Shown: piece after piece, positions 54,523 through 64,000 of the stretch | Layout: every line of letters begins with the position of its first letter | Numbering within the stretch: position 1 is the first letter of the stretch | Assembly: GCA_022579005.1 (NCBI GenBank) | Contig: MU401519.1 | Coordinates: forward strand, 1-64,000 | Direction: 5' to 3' | DNA: 64,000 bases | Origin: Poronia punctata | Taxonomy: Eukaryota > Ascomycota > Sordariomycetes > Xylariales > Xylariaceae | The notes under the pieces: generated by a model | Told to the model about the DNA's origin: nothing | The model's database searches: none | Seen by the model: the letters and a program-made list of their open reading frames with translations, nothing else | Position numbers and translations under genes: made by a program

Positions 54523-56908
54523 ATGTCTTCTCTCGACGGACTAAGAGGGTACTCCCAAGACCACTATGCTGAGGTGCAGCAAGAACGGACCACCGACTAC
54601 GTGCAAGAGTCGGACGCGGGTGGATATCAAGTCCTAAGAGAACCTTTATGGAACAAAGGTATGCGCATGCGCCCGTTCTTTTTTTTTTTTTTTGAATGTC
54701 CAAGCCCCCCTACAGAAACCGACCGGCATGTGATATTTATTGTGTCGCCAACTAACACTCCGTCCAGGTCTCTCATTCACCCCAGAGGAGCGCATACAGA
54801 AGAACCTCAGCGGTTTAATACCACATGCCATGGAGGATGTCGAGACCCAGGTTCAGAGATGCATGAAGGTGATCCACTCACGGCAAACACCAATCGACAA
54901 GTACCTCTATTTGTCATCACTCAAGAGCCAAAACCTGGATCTCTTCTATCGGGTGCTCATCGACAATGTGCGCGAGCTAATGCCCTTGGTCTACACCCCC
55001 ACCATTGGCGATGTGTGCTTGCAATACTCGACGCTCTACACCCGCCCCGAGGCCCTCTATATTTCCATCAAGCAGCGGAAATCAATCAGGACCATTCTGC
55101 GGAATTGGCCCAACCCTAACCCGGAGATCTGTGTGGTGACTGACGGATCTCGTATTTTGGGCTTGGGCGATCTAGGTGTCAATGGTGTTGGCATTTCTGT
55201 AAGTCCTTCAATAATCCTCAGCCTCAACGGATGTGTGACGTCTATACAGTGGATGACTGATCTACTAACACCCGCTATTTCAGATCGGTAAGCTCGCTCT
55301 TTATACTGGAGCAGCCGGCATCCACCCGAGCAAGACACTCCCCATTGTCCTGGATGCTGGCACTGCCAATGAAGAGAACCTCAGGGACCCGCTCTACCTA
55401 GGACTCCGGGCCAAGCGCCCGCCGCCCGACGTGATGCAGGAGTTCGTGGATGAGTTTATGGAGGCCGTAAGAGACGTCTACCCCGAAATGCTTGTGCAGT
55501 TTGAGGATTTCGAGACGGAAAAGGCGTTTAACTATCTGGCCCGTTACCGGGATACGTACAAATGCTTCAACGATGATATCCAGGGAACTGGTGCCGTCGT
55601 ACTTGCTGGGTAAGTTGCGGTTGCGTTATTGACCCCTTGTAACGGGATAAAATGCTGATACATGATGTCTCTTACAGTTACATTGGGGCTGTGAACCTGT
55701 CTGGCGTCCCGCTCGAGGACCAGCGCCTCGTCTTCATGGGTGCAGGTTCTGCCGGTGTGGGCGTGGCCAAGCAGATGGTCGAATACTATATTCGCCGTGG
55801 ACTGTCAGAAGACGAAGCCAGGGACAAGTTCTGGCTGGTTGATACCAAGGGTCTCGTAACATGGGACAGAGGTGACAAGTTACCAGAGCATAAGAAGTAC
55901 TTTGCTCGTGAAGATAACGAGGGTCGTCAATTCCGTACGCTGGAAGAAGTCATCGAATATGTCAAGCCCTCTGCTCTCGTCGGATTGACAGCTACTTTCG
56001 GCGTCTTCACCGAATCCGTTGTCCGCGCCCTGAAAGCGTCAGTCGATGCTGGTGGCTCTGGCCGTCGACCTATCCTATTCCCTCTCAGCAACCCCCTCAC
56101 CAAAGCCGAGTGTACATTTGAGCAAGCCATACAATGGACAGAAGGGTCCGTCATATTCGCATCTGGCTCCCCCTTCTCTCCATTCGCAGTCAAATCAGGC
56201 GACAAGCCCGTCACGTACTGGCCCAACCAGGGAAACAACGTCTACGTCTTCCCCGGTCTCGGACTCGGTGCCATCCTTTCCAAAGCATCCAAGGTAACGG
56301 ACGAGATGGTATATACATCTGCTGCCGCCCTCTCGGAATCTCTCAACGCGGAAGAAGTCGAGAAGGGTCTGATTTATCCACATATCGAACGGGTGAGAGA
56401 TGCCAGCATCACCGTCGCCCGGGAGGTCATGAAGGCTGCTCGGAGGGATGGCGTCAGCACTCTTCCGGAAGAACAGTGGAACGAGTGGGAAGAATGGGGT
56501 GATATCGCCATGAACAAATACATCAAGGATAGGATATATGATCCTCTCAAGTAAGCTATCCTATCTAATGTGCACTGCGAGGTTTTCGCGTTGCATTTGA
56601 TCAAGGATAGACTTGTTGTCGTTTATCGTCATTGGGCGTTTTATCGGTTAAAAATGGCTTCAGCTTCATATTTCATTTGAGCAACTTGTCGTTCTATCCT
56701 ATTTTTCTTTCTTCAACTCATTGACTTTTTTTTTTTTTTATAATTCTTCTCAAGGCCACCATCCGACGAGGATGAAGTCTCTTGGCCAGAAGCAGAAGCA
56801 GAAGATCAAGTCCCTACTACTAGTGAAGAAGACCACCACAACAACCGAATCTGCAGCACCAACGACGACGAAGAAGACGAAGACATTCCCCTAGCAGCAG
56901 CAGCATAA
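54523..56908 (+). CDS. NAD(P)-dependent malic enzyme
   Basis: Exons 54523-54658, 54768-55198, 55284-55609, 55678-56550 and 56755-56908 give 639 residues; if the last intron is kept, the protein stops at 56554 with 589. Key motifs: LVYTPTIGDVC (about 120, catalytic Tyr), VVTDGSRILGLGDLG (about 166), the FNDDIQGTG metal/malate site (about 285) and FMGAGSAGVG (about 317, second dinucleotide fold). It oxidatively decarboxylates L-malate to pyruvate, supplying NADH or NADPH. I chose the ATG at 54523 (A at -3). An in-frame ATG at 54325 would add 66 Ser/Thr/Arg-rich residues that could target mitochondria. Exon 5 adds an acidic tail of about 50 residues after DPLK. Confidence 0.9.
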
Positions 56909-58106
56909 AAAAGAAAGACGATGAGTCAGAGTATAACGAGGGCATGTGTGCATGTACAAGGTTTTTTCTTCTTCCTATTCTAGGGGTGGGTGATTAAGAA
57001 AAGGATATGGAAAAAAAGCCCGGATGGGTAATATATAGACGAAGGGGGGGGGGGCGTCCTGTTCGTTCCGCCTCTTTATAAAGATGAATACAATACAATA
57101 CAATACATTCCTTGATGACGCGTCTCTTTTCAACTCTCTTTTTATTCATCATCACATCGCGCCTAACTAACATATAATACTCCTCTCTCTTATCGATGAT
57201 TGATTTAATGTCTCGGATGTTTGACTGACTGACTATCCGACTCCCGATTGTATCTAACCTACAGAAATCCACCGCTCTTGCTTCGCTTCGTCCTTTTTAG
57301 ATCTTGGACCCAAACAACAACAACAACCAAGATTGTCGTCTCCCCGCATTTAAACTAAGACTAACACTAACACTAACTAACCTACCAGTTATTTATTTCC
57401 AGGGGAAAATAAAAGTTGCCGTTATATAGAAACGTGTATTTCCCCCCTATAAACGTCTAAGCGTGAAGAAAAACTTTCCGTGTATGTATGTATGTATGTA
57501 TGTGTGTACCTATTTACCTACTTATACATACGAGTACGTGCAGTAGGTATTCAAATAGAAGGTAGCCAGCATCAACCCCTAAGAAGGTATTTACATGTAC
57601 ATATATCAGATAGACAGACACTACGCATGTGTGAACTGCAAATATAGGAGGAGATAACATAAGAATATCTCGTTGTTCTCTACCGACCTATGAAAGGTAC
57701 TTCTCTGACTTCTTGACTTGGTCCAGCTGCAATGGATCGTGTCTACCAAGCAAAAAGAACCCGAGTCTAAAGGCTACTTACCTAGGGTGACATGCCTACA
57801 ACCATCCGGTTAGGTATGCCGTCCCCTAGGTAGCCAACAAGTCTCGTTTCATGAATACGGAACCGAGAAGCAAAAACGTATTCTCGAAAATCCATCTTCT
57901 CTAAAAACCGCATTTCTCATTTCTCAAAGCTCGTAAGTCTATTCCCCTTCTCCTGTTCATGGTATCCATTCATCCGATCAAAGACCGCTCCGTATCATAT
58001 TCCATACTTTCAATTCCGATGCTCATCCCAGAGATAAATAATAACAAAAAGCCCCAATCCCAACTAACAAGTAAGAAAAGAAGAGTATGATATTCATACG
58101 CTTCGT
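56909..58106. other. Intergenic between convergent genes
   Basis: 3' regions of malic enzyme and of the 959-residue protein. Contains a poly-G run near 57,044, a TATG microsatellite (57,482-57,502) and many TACCTA/TAGGTA words. No gene seen. Confidence 0.6.
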
Positions 58107-60986
58107 CTATTCGAACTTTTTCCACTCGTTGATGATCTTCGCCGTCTCGGCCTCGGCCCATGGTGTGCCGGCGCCCTGACGTTTGACAGCCTCAAGCATG
58201 TCTACGCATTCCCGTTCTTTATCCGCGCGCTCTCTCACCTTCATATCGAGGTACCTGAGATCCCCATTCCTGACGGCCCGGAGGAAAACACCACGCATGC
58301 GTTCCGAAAAGAGCAGGCAGTCGCCCTCACGGTACACCACGGGCTGGGCATGGAAGTCTCCCACTACCACCAGGCCTCTGTCCCACTCTTTGTCGCGTTC
58401 TTTATCCCGCGTGTTGTGGAGTAGAGGCCGCACCAAGCTCGTGAAACATGCCGGACACGCCGTCATCCCAGGCACAGACCGCATCGTGTACCATGTGCCG
58501 TTGCGCACGGCGCGGCCCCCCGGACATGGTGGCGGGTTGGCCCCGCCGCTCCCACCACTGAGCTCTCGCATGCGATCCGCTAGTGCCTGCACGTTGAGCG
58601 TCGTTCGCAGTTCTTGTGCCCGGTCAGCCGAACCCTCTAAAGCGTCGAAATATATCAAAAAGCGTGCGTGTCCCCCATCTGTGGCGTTATGAGTCGTCGC
58701 ATTGCCACTATCCGTTGAGCCGGTAGAGGTAGCGGGAGCAAAGGCACAAAGACCGTCTGCCGGCTCGGCGGATGCATCGAGCGGCGAAAACAACCCCCCA
58801 AACCCAAGCAGAAGCATTTCGACAGTCTTGGCACACGCGACGCAGATGGCGAAATTCTCTACAGGACGTCCCGTGCGGGGGTCCCTGATACCGTACCAGG
58901 CACGATTTGCTTCGTGAGGTCCATGGGGGCCAGAACAAGGTGGTGCCTGTGCTGTAATGCTCACAAGCCCATGCATGAGCCCTAGATCCCGCCTGCCATA
59001 CTTGCGCGTCAAGAGCCACGCGATCCGGTAGTACTCGGAGGTGCCGAAGTCGCAGGCCAATGGGCGGTCACGCGGTCGGAATGGCACCGGTACAAAGTCG
59101 TGCGCAAATTCCGTCTCCGAGAAATTCGCCACGTAGCATGACGGGCAAATATTGAAGTTGTCGCATCGCGGCAGCGTCAACCAGTCTAGATAACCCGCTT
59201 CCGGCTTCGTCCGAGGGCAAGACGGGATGTCTGGAAGCTCTCCATTTTGTCGCTGCTCCAGCTCCACCGAGTAGCGTCGGTAAGAACCCATGGCCGAGTT
59301 ACCTGGCCCGGGCTCGAAGCTCGGTGGCCATGTTGGCTGAATTGGTGCGGACATTGGCGTGGAGAGAGAGGCAGACGGTGTTGGAGGGAGCGCCTTTGGC
59401 TTTGCTATGGGGCTCACCCGTGCAGGTGGTGCTGCGCTCCGACTCTGATCGACTGTGACGGGCGTGGTTGATGCAGCTACTGCCGCTGCTGTTGTTGCCA
59501 TAGGCATGCCGATTACTGGTATCACGTTTCGGGCCGCACTAAAGGAGCCCGTTGCTGTTGTGGACCGAGACAGAGGCCTTTCGGCGCGGCTGCGGCCTTC
59601 GTCACGTGACGATTTCTGTTCTTTGGGGAAGGTTGCGCTTCGAGAATTCGAGGTGCTCGCATATGGATCTGAGACAGAATGATGGGAAACACGTGGCGAG
59701 GGTGCGGGTAGCGGCGATGGCCCCCTCGGTTTCTGTCTATCCTTGCCCCAGGAATCCATCGGGGTACTCAGATAATCTGCCTTACTAGGCGGCAAAACCG
59801 ACTTCCTTCGACGGCGATCTGTATGTTGGGGTCGCGTCTCATCTTCGCTCGAGAAGAAAACGTCTGGATGTTGCGATGGCGTCCGCTTCTCTCTCGCACC
59901 TGACGGTCGTTGCGGAGACGAGTCGTGGTCGGATTGAGAGGACGTTGAAGAAAGAAAGTTGCGCTCAGGTCGTTTCTTCTGGGGCGACGCGTCAACCAAC
60001 CGCCGCGTCGACTCGCGGCTCTGGTTTGAGTCACGCCTGCTATGCTTGGGAATTTCCGAGGTGTGTCGTTTTTGGAGCACCGGACTTGTAGTGTAATGCG
60101 CCCTGACATCTCTGTCTTTGGATCTGTATTCGGTCGCGGAGTTTCGGCTGTATTGGTCAACAGGATGAGGTGATTTGTTACGACCGTGGGTATTATTCGA
60201 ACCAGATCCTCCCCTGTGGTACGACCGGTCGCGCCCTGCGGTGGCATGTTCGATAACCTCTGGGGACAAAAAGCTCCCACGCGCTTGCCTGGAGCTAAAG
60301 GAGGGTCGGGGAGAGATGTGGTCGTCGCCCCGGGCATCACTCCTTGTTCTCGACTTTGCTCGTCGAGTATCGCGAGATTGCCCTGAAGCGTCAGGATCCG
60401 TTATTATCCGAGGGAGATCTTCGTGCCTGCTACGACGCCTTTCACTTTCGCGCCGGGATCCTTTTCTCTTGATCGGTTGCTCTTCATGAAGCGGCGTATC
60501 GGGTTCATATCTCCGGCCAGTGTTGGCTTCGTAAGTGTCCGAAATTGATTCTGGCGCGGTCGCCTGTTCAGCGGACCTCCTACGGCGAGTTGGTCTCTTC
60601 TCCGAGTCGGCGGAGTCGGCGGAGTCGGTTGATGAGTCAGTCTGGTTTGATACGAGGACGAACCGTCTCTCGGGGTTGTATTCGTGCACAGGCAGTATTA
60701 TCGGATATTGGTCCGGATCGCCGCGATGTACTGGTTCTTCAGACGATATGCTCGATAAGGCCGGCCCGGCTTCTCTAGCCAGGGCTTCGCTTTCGTCTTC
60801 GACGCTTGGGGGTGGTGGAAATCGGGCGGCCCAGTTTATGGACCGCGGAATGGTTAAAGTGTTCTTTCTACTGTGGTAGGGACAGTTAGAATGTCTTGAG
60901 ACGAGATATGGCCTAAGCGGGCGTTTAGAGCTTGGGCCCGCAGTGTGCGACATGAAGTGCGCAAACGAGCCCATCACCGCCGTCAA
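58107..60986 (-). CDS. Uncharacterised 959-residue protein, disordered N-half and cysteine-containing C-domain
   Basis: Single long exon. Residues about 60-560 are low-complexity, rich in Ser, Arg, Asp and Pro, with many RRxS-type basic/serine stretches suited to phosphorylation. From about 595 the sequence becomes ordered: LPRCDNFNICPSCYVANF (three Cys with CxxC spacing), ACDFGTSEYYRIAWLLTRKYGRRDL, APPCSGPHG, FAICVACAKTVEMLL (a second CxxC), later CPGGRAVRNGTWYTM and MTACPACFTSLV (a third CxxC). The repeated CxxC pairs suggest zinc binding. No transmembrane segment. The domain looks conserved-type, but I do not recognise a characterised family. Several early ATGs exist; I took the longest frame. 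Confidence 0.82.
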   Translation of the reverse strand: MTAVMGSFAHFMSHTAGPSSKRPLRPYLVSRHSNCPYHSRKNTLTIPRSINWAARFPPPPSVEDESEALAREAGPALSSISSEEPVHRGDPDQYPIILPVHEYNPERRFVLVSNQTDSSTDSADSADSEKRPTRRRRSAEQATAPESISDTYEANTGRRYEPDTPLHEEQPIKRKGSRRESERRRSRHEDLPRIITDPDASGQSRDTRRAKSRTRSDARGDDHISPRPSFSSRQARGSFLSPEVIEHATAGRDRSYHRGGSGSNNTHGRNKSPHPVDQYSRNSATEYRSKDRDVRAHYTTSPVLQKRHTSEIPKHSRRDSNQSRESTRRLVDASPQKKRPERNFLSSTSSQSDHDSSPQRPSGAREKRTPSQHPDVFFSSEDETRPQHTDRRRRKSVLPPSKADYLSTPMDSWGKDRQKPRGPSPLPAPSPRVSHHSVSDPYASTSNSRSATFPKEQKSSRDEGRSRAERPLSRSTTATGSFSAARNVIPVIGMPMATTAAAVAASTTPVTVDQSRSAAPPARVSPIAKPKALPPTPSASLSTPMSAPIQPTWPPSFEPGPGNSAMGSYRRYSVELEQRQNGELPDIPSCPRTKPEAGYLDWLTLPRCDNFNICPSCYVANFSETEFAHDFVPVPFRPRDRPLACDFGTSEYYRIAWLLTRKYGRRDLGLMHGLVSITAQAPPCSGPHGPHEANRAWYGIRDPRTGRPVENFAICVACAKTVEMLLLGFGGLFSPLDASAEPADGLCAFAPATSTGSTDSGNATTHNATDGGHARFLIYFDALEGSADRAQELRTTLNVQALADRMRELSGGSGGANPPPCPGGRAVRNGTWYTMRSVPGMTACPACFTSLVRPLLHNTRDKERDKEWDRGLVVVGDFHAQPVVYREGDCLLFSERMRGVFLRAVRNGDLRYLDMKVRERADKERECVDMLEAVKRQGAGTPWAEAETAKIINEWKKFE

Positions 60987-63900
60987 GCGCCCCGCCCAGT
61001 GCCGAGAGGGTTACAATCTAGAGGTTGATCGACCATGCGAACTCACCTCCTCATGTCTAGATTCTTGGCTAATGAGCTCTGAAAATAGCCACTCCTCAAC
61101 GCAGAGTCGATATCGTGTTCACCCATTTTGTCAAAATTCATGAATAAAAGTCGAGAATGTGTAAAGATGGGTTCAAGACATTGTATCTGAAAGTCGGGGC
61201 TTATCAATATTATACCCGAACCGATCGGCTATTCATACACAGCCTCGCTTCGCTGGTTATCCTGTAAAGTGGCAAGCCAGGCAAGCGCTGCTAGAAGCCG
61301 AAAGCACGGGGTGAAGGGCCAGACCGCCAGATTAATGCAGAAGAGGCTGAGACGTGATAATTGGCGCCCAGCGTTGAATTAAATATAATAGGTAGGTGAA
61401 GAACCAACAATGAAGATGAGTAGTCCTACAACTGAGAGAAGGCCGGGGGATCGTTCTTGATTCGCGGGGCTGTTCAGCTTGTTGTAAGGTGACGATTGGA
61501 GATCGGTAGGTACAACTGAATGCCTAACAAGGCGCGGTTATGTGGGGGGGGGGGATGCAAGAGCATGGAACAGGGCGTCAAGGACAGGGGAAGTCTGAAG
61601 AACAACAAGGGCTGGCGCAGATATGGGTGGAGAAGTTTCCGCTACCTAGTCTACTTCCAAGTTACCGTACATTAGTTCGGAGGCCGGATGGCTTGCAATT
61701 TATAGGCATTTAAGATCCGATGCATGCACAGAATCAAATAACTCTATCTGCAGCTTTCAAATAAGGGTGGCGTACAGTACACTGTCTGTGTATAGTTGTG
61801 GTGTTACAATTGTTATGAATGTGACATGTATGTACACATACACCTACCTAGTACTACAGGTAGGTTGACGGAAGGCAAGAGATGGCCAAAGACCAGCAAG
61901 TCGTGCCTACCGAGTTTTTCAAGCGTTGTTATAAGTGAAACGACGATGGACATTCCTTCTTTTACTGCCTCCCTCGGAATGTAGGCGTGGAACCTATCAC
62001 CTGCAGCTTCGACCCCCAGGCGGAAGACCCAAACCCACTGACAGTGACGTTCTAGGTCGTTCCCCGGTTCTACCTCAGCTACCTAAATTAGAGCTCAGAG
62101 CATGACGCCTCCCCTGTTCTCTTTTGACCAACGATTGGGAACAACCGACGTACCAACTTATCTTACTTTACCCTTCCTTGGTTTCAATAGGTGCAGAAAG
62201 GCCATTCCAGCCGATACTCATTAACATTGTTATTGTTGTTGTTGACTTTGTCATCATCCACAGGCACACGTCTACGTTGGCGAAGCAGATGTGGGAGCAC
62301 CGCATCGACGATCAGCGCTGCACATCTTGTACGGCGTATGCCGGGGGAAGCTGCAAGCCACCCAGACTAGAAATTCGGGCCAGGGGAGTTTCTTCTGAAC
62401 TGCGGATATTCATCATTCACCACACAGGCCCGCCACGCCACATTACCGAGCCGTGTATGACTGGACGTACCTTTCTGGCCATATACTTCCAAGTATGACG
62501 GTGCCCTTCATCTATCGGTTACCAGCCCTATATTCCCTGCTCGTATTCAGGCAACTTTGTTGTTTGCGACAGTTGCCCGGCATGATGTGCACACCAACAA
62601 ACAGTGACCTCACCGCCTCGCCCGATCAGAAGTGTCTCTTTTCGACGCCTGCGTTGGCATCAACACCAACGTCACCATTCGAGCTGCTCCTCCGGGGCTC
62701 CGTACAAACATCCATGAGGCGGTCTTTATCGAAGGCGTGGTTAGCAGAAGTAGACGTGGTGGCGTGTTGCGGGCTAGTAGTTCTCAAGGTTGGCGCTCCA
62801 GTGCTACCAGTGCTACCAGTGCTAATGCGACTACCTGCGACTCTCCAGATCTTCCGTAATCTGTGTGACATGGTCTCCCGTGGCAATAGTATGAAAGAAA
62901 AAACATGTGTTGTGCAGCAGTTGCGGCTAGCTGCAGCAGACAGTCGTTAAAGGAATCTGCTGGGCCCGTACAAGATTGTTGTCGACGCCATAGCATCGAC
63001 TATAAAGGACAGTGCGGCCCGCAATATTAAGGAGATGGCATGACAGTTCGTTGTCAGCAGGCCATAGATCCACATCCAGGTTGATGGGGGAGGGCCCTAT
63101 GGTGAGGAGACTGTATACAACAGGCAATATGGTACATGCAGTTCTCCATGTCCGGGATCATTTACGCAACGGTAAACCTGGAATGCAGTAGGATAGCTTG
63201 CTGATAGCACCGTTCCGACCTTGACGAGGAAACTAGAGCCACGAGCCGACTACAGTGTCAGCATTGGGCAATAAAAAGCGGTACTGCGGATGCAGGACCG
63301 ATGTATAGGCAATGATAAAAGGAAACCTCGATTCGTTGGCATGGCAATGCCCAGCCATGCGCAACTTTACATCGAGGCACGCCACAGCATCAGAAGCTGT
63401 GAGCCGGCCGCGAAATCTTCAGACTATTGACCTCGAGCTGATAAGCCTATCTCGACCTCAGACGCCACGGCCATTTTTGTGTCCCAGGGTTTCAGGTGTT
63501 GGAATATGACTTGTCGACTGGTAACACGGTTTTGCTACCCAAAGTGGTACGGCATTTTATGGTATAGTTGAACATTCCAAGACTCTCGGACGAGACTCTC
63601 GATCGGCATGCAAGATACCATTCTTTCACCCAGGAGAAAGCTATTTGCCGTGGTGGGAAGCCGAAGGGATACAAAGTAATAAGGGATTACCACAGTTATG
63701 GAACCTCCCACGGACTCGGTGACTGTGGAAGGACTGATGAAGCGGGTAGTTTCTTGCTCTTGCCACACCTGCTATCTGGCATCGCCACCCCGCACCGTCA
63801 GGAGCCAGTAGGCAAGAGAAGCCAGTGGACACGGCTGAGATGGTACGTGAACGGGTTATAAAACTACTTCGGATCTCATGTGGCGTCCCGGCTCCTACTT

Positions 63901-64000
63901 CAGACGGGCGGAGCTGGTTCGTAACCTGTGCCCGGACTATGTTTTCCGTACAGCACAGCTAATCCGAGTATGCCGATAAGAAGAAACACTGGTGCCTGGA
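60987..64000. other. 3-kb terminal interval without a supported gene
   Basis: Promoter side of the 959-residue protein, then DNA with short overlapping frames on both strands. At 62,450-62,950 two forward frames and one reverse frame are open together, with no recognisable domain. A poly-G run lies at 61,543-61,553. Confidence 0.55.

Noticed and set aside
62453..62950. Candidate gene with a 165-residue forward frame or an 86-residue reverse frame
   Set aside because: Frames on both strands are open at once, none has a recognisable domain, and no intron signals link them to more coding sequence.

Overview
The window reads as nuclear DNA of a filamentous ascomycete (Pezizomycotina, probably Sordariomycetes). 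The signs are short introns of about 55-110 nt with GT...CTAAC/CTGAC...AG signals, an AT-rich block with the CpA/TpG depletion left by repeat-induced point mutation (RIP), a lone dispersed 5S rRNA gene, and fungal families such as GH64 glucanase, a PTH11-like membrane protein and secreted L-amino-acid oxidase. I cannot name the species.

Layout. 1-3.9 kb is a RIP-degraded AT block with a sharp edge. 4.8-9.3 kb is a compact housekeeping run: COG2 (Golgi tethering), mitochondrial ribosomal protein uL1m, and divergently from it cytosolic glutamyl-tRNA synthetase. After 4.7 kb of gene-free DNA comes a 1740-residue protein (14.0-19.3 kb). A 119-nt 5S rRNA gene lies at 20.24 kb. 21-31 kb holds a tartrate/D-malate dehydrogenase, a PPxY membrane protein, a short-chain dehydrogenase, a seven-exon L-amino-acid oxidase and a hotdog thioesterase. 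A secreted GH64 beta-1,3-glucanase lies at 31.5-32.8 kb.

36.8-39.8 kb looks like a decayed specialised-metabolism locus: a chimeric pseudogene (alpha/beta-hydrolase joined to the tail of a GMC oxidoreductase) next to an intact O-methyltransferase. Further on are a single-pass serine-rich surface protein (41.7-42.9 kb), 3-ketodihydrosphingosine reductase divergent from a PTH11-like protein (45.1-48.2 kb), a 6 kb gene-poor tract, malic enzyme (54.5-56.9 kb), and a 959-residue conserved-looking protein with a cysteine-rich domain (58.1-61.0 kb).

Most genes are unrelated housekeeping or secretory functions. The only group suggesting a shared pathway is the decayed cluster. Two 10-N gaps (25,881 and 44,441) sit at poly-G/poly-C tracts and are flanked by gapless, error-laden copies of the same sequence, so both look like assembly artefacts. 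Six genes also share an unexplained compositional switch: the coding strand is C-rich at the 5' end and G-rich at the 3' end.
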